Below, one piece after another: positions 12,502 through 12,802 of a stretch of DNA of 12,802 bases (position 1 is its first letter; each line of letters begins with the position of its first letter). Under the pieces are notes generated by a model. That model saw only the letters and a program-made list of their open reading frames with translations, had not been told where the DNA came from and searched no databases. The stretch is from CAG-390 sp964579135. Lineage in GTDB: Bacteria > Bacillota > Clostridia > Oscillospirales > CAG-272. A program made the position numbers and the translations under genes. Location: the NCBI GenBank assembly GCA_964579135.1, contig CAZOFD010000033.1:1-12802 (forward strand), read 5' to 3'.

Positions 12502-12802
12502 CATTTTTCTCCTATAATAATATTTTTATATTTTCGTGATAAGGTTCTTTCGGCAAGAACAAAACAAACACACAAAAAACTCCGAAACGACTGATTACAC
12601 CGAATCGAACCGAAGGAGCCTCTTGTTTTAATTGAATATATCACAATTTTTTCGAAATGTCAAGTTGTATCTGCTTTTATTAGCCGCGCAAATTATTTTT
12701 GTGCAATTTGTCAATGAGCGTATTTGCCTCGACCGGTATCGTAAAACGCAATATCCCTTAGCAACGTAGCTTATCGGATCGTTCGCTTCCGCGTCGGCAA
12801 AA
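12502..12802. other. Upstream region of the solute-binding protein gene; no gene recognised
   Basis: The 300-nt stretch holds the promoter at 12663-12635, a leader of about 125 nt with a 6-bp hairpin (12544-12560, arms GTTCTT and AAGAAC), and, upstream of the promoter, an inverted repeat CAAATT/AATTTG (12689-12710) next to a second TTGACA string (12714-12709) that lacks a matching -10. The last 90 nt to the window edge show nothing I can assign. A minus-strand frame is open from the edge to 12628 but would overlap the promoter. Confidence 0.5.
12635..12663 (-). promoter_or_regulatory. Sigma-A promoter of the solute-binding protein gene
   Basis: The minus strand reads TTGACA (12663-12658), a 17-nt spacer, then TATATT (12640-12635), with TG one base before the -10 (extended -10). 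Matches are 6/6 and 5/6. The predicted start is near 12628. The layout closely resembles the infC promoter, consistent with high expression. Confidence 0.85.

Noticed and set aside
12544..12620. An attenuator in the solute-binding protein leader (CTCC/GGAG pairing followed by T-runs)
   Set aside because: The possible stem is short and interrupted, so the terminator call is not supportable by eye.
12628..12801. A minus-strand frame open from the window edge, possibly the end of an upstream gene
   Set aside because: It would run through the AT-rich promoter of the solute-binding protein gene and has no recognisable motif. Sequence beyond the edge would be needed.

Overview
The window looks like core chromosome of a Gram-positive, endospore-former-lineage Bacillota, most likely an uncultured Clostridia. 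The evidence is the infC-rpmI-rplT cluster, a lon-engB (ysxC) pair, scpA-scpB followed by DUF2953, ytfJ (GerW family), a sporulation-type D,D-carboxypeptidase and rluB, Shine-Dalgarno (SD) sites of the AGGAGG/GAGGTGA type, and TTGACA/TATAAT promoters with extended -10 elements. The genus cannot be read from the sequence. I see no phage, insertion sequence, CRISPR array, tRNA, rRNA, toxin-antitoxin or defence genes.

Layout. (1) 1-1045, minus strand: an IF3 operon with a consensus sigma-A promoter, a leader of about 130 nt carrying an intrinsic attenuator, infC (apparently starting at AUA), a folded infC-rpmI spacer, rpmI, and the first 25 codons of rplT cut by the window edge. (2) 1046-1545: a 500-bp gene-poor region with T-tracts, a second strong promoter facing right, a candidate small RNA of about 114 nt ending in its own terminator, further hairpins and inverted repeats, then the lon promoter. 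(3) 1546-10847, plus strand: ten genes in one direction, lon, engB, an M50-type site-2 protease, scpA, scpB, DUF2953, ytfJ, dacF-like, rluB, and a small GNAT-like protein. No plus-strand hairpin with a U-tract was found between the lon promoter and the perfect bidirectional terminator at 10860-10892, so these may be one long transcription unit. (4) 10945-12501, minus strand: a highly expressed-looking lipoprotein, an ABC-type extracellular solute-binding protein, with its own promoter and a leader of about 125 nt.

How the genes fit together: the first operon makes translation initiation factor 3 and two 50S proteins, and it is normally feedback-controlled by L20. The long plus-strand unit joins protein quality control (Lon) and 50S assembly (EngB) to chromosome condensation and segregation (ScpA/ScpB with SMC) and to a conserved sporulation/envelope set (site-2 protease, DUF2953, YtfJ, D,D-carboxypeptidase) ending in 23S rRNA modification (RluB). 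The spmA/spmB genes often found between the carboxypeptidase and rluB are absent here.

The proteins are ordinary. The less described content is in the spacers: the AUA start of infC, its attenuator leader, the candidate sRNA upstream of lon, a triple-hairpin scpB/DUF2953 spacer, and a hairpin that would bury the carboxypeptidase ribosome site. All structures were folded by eye.
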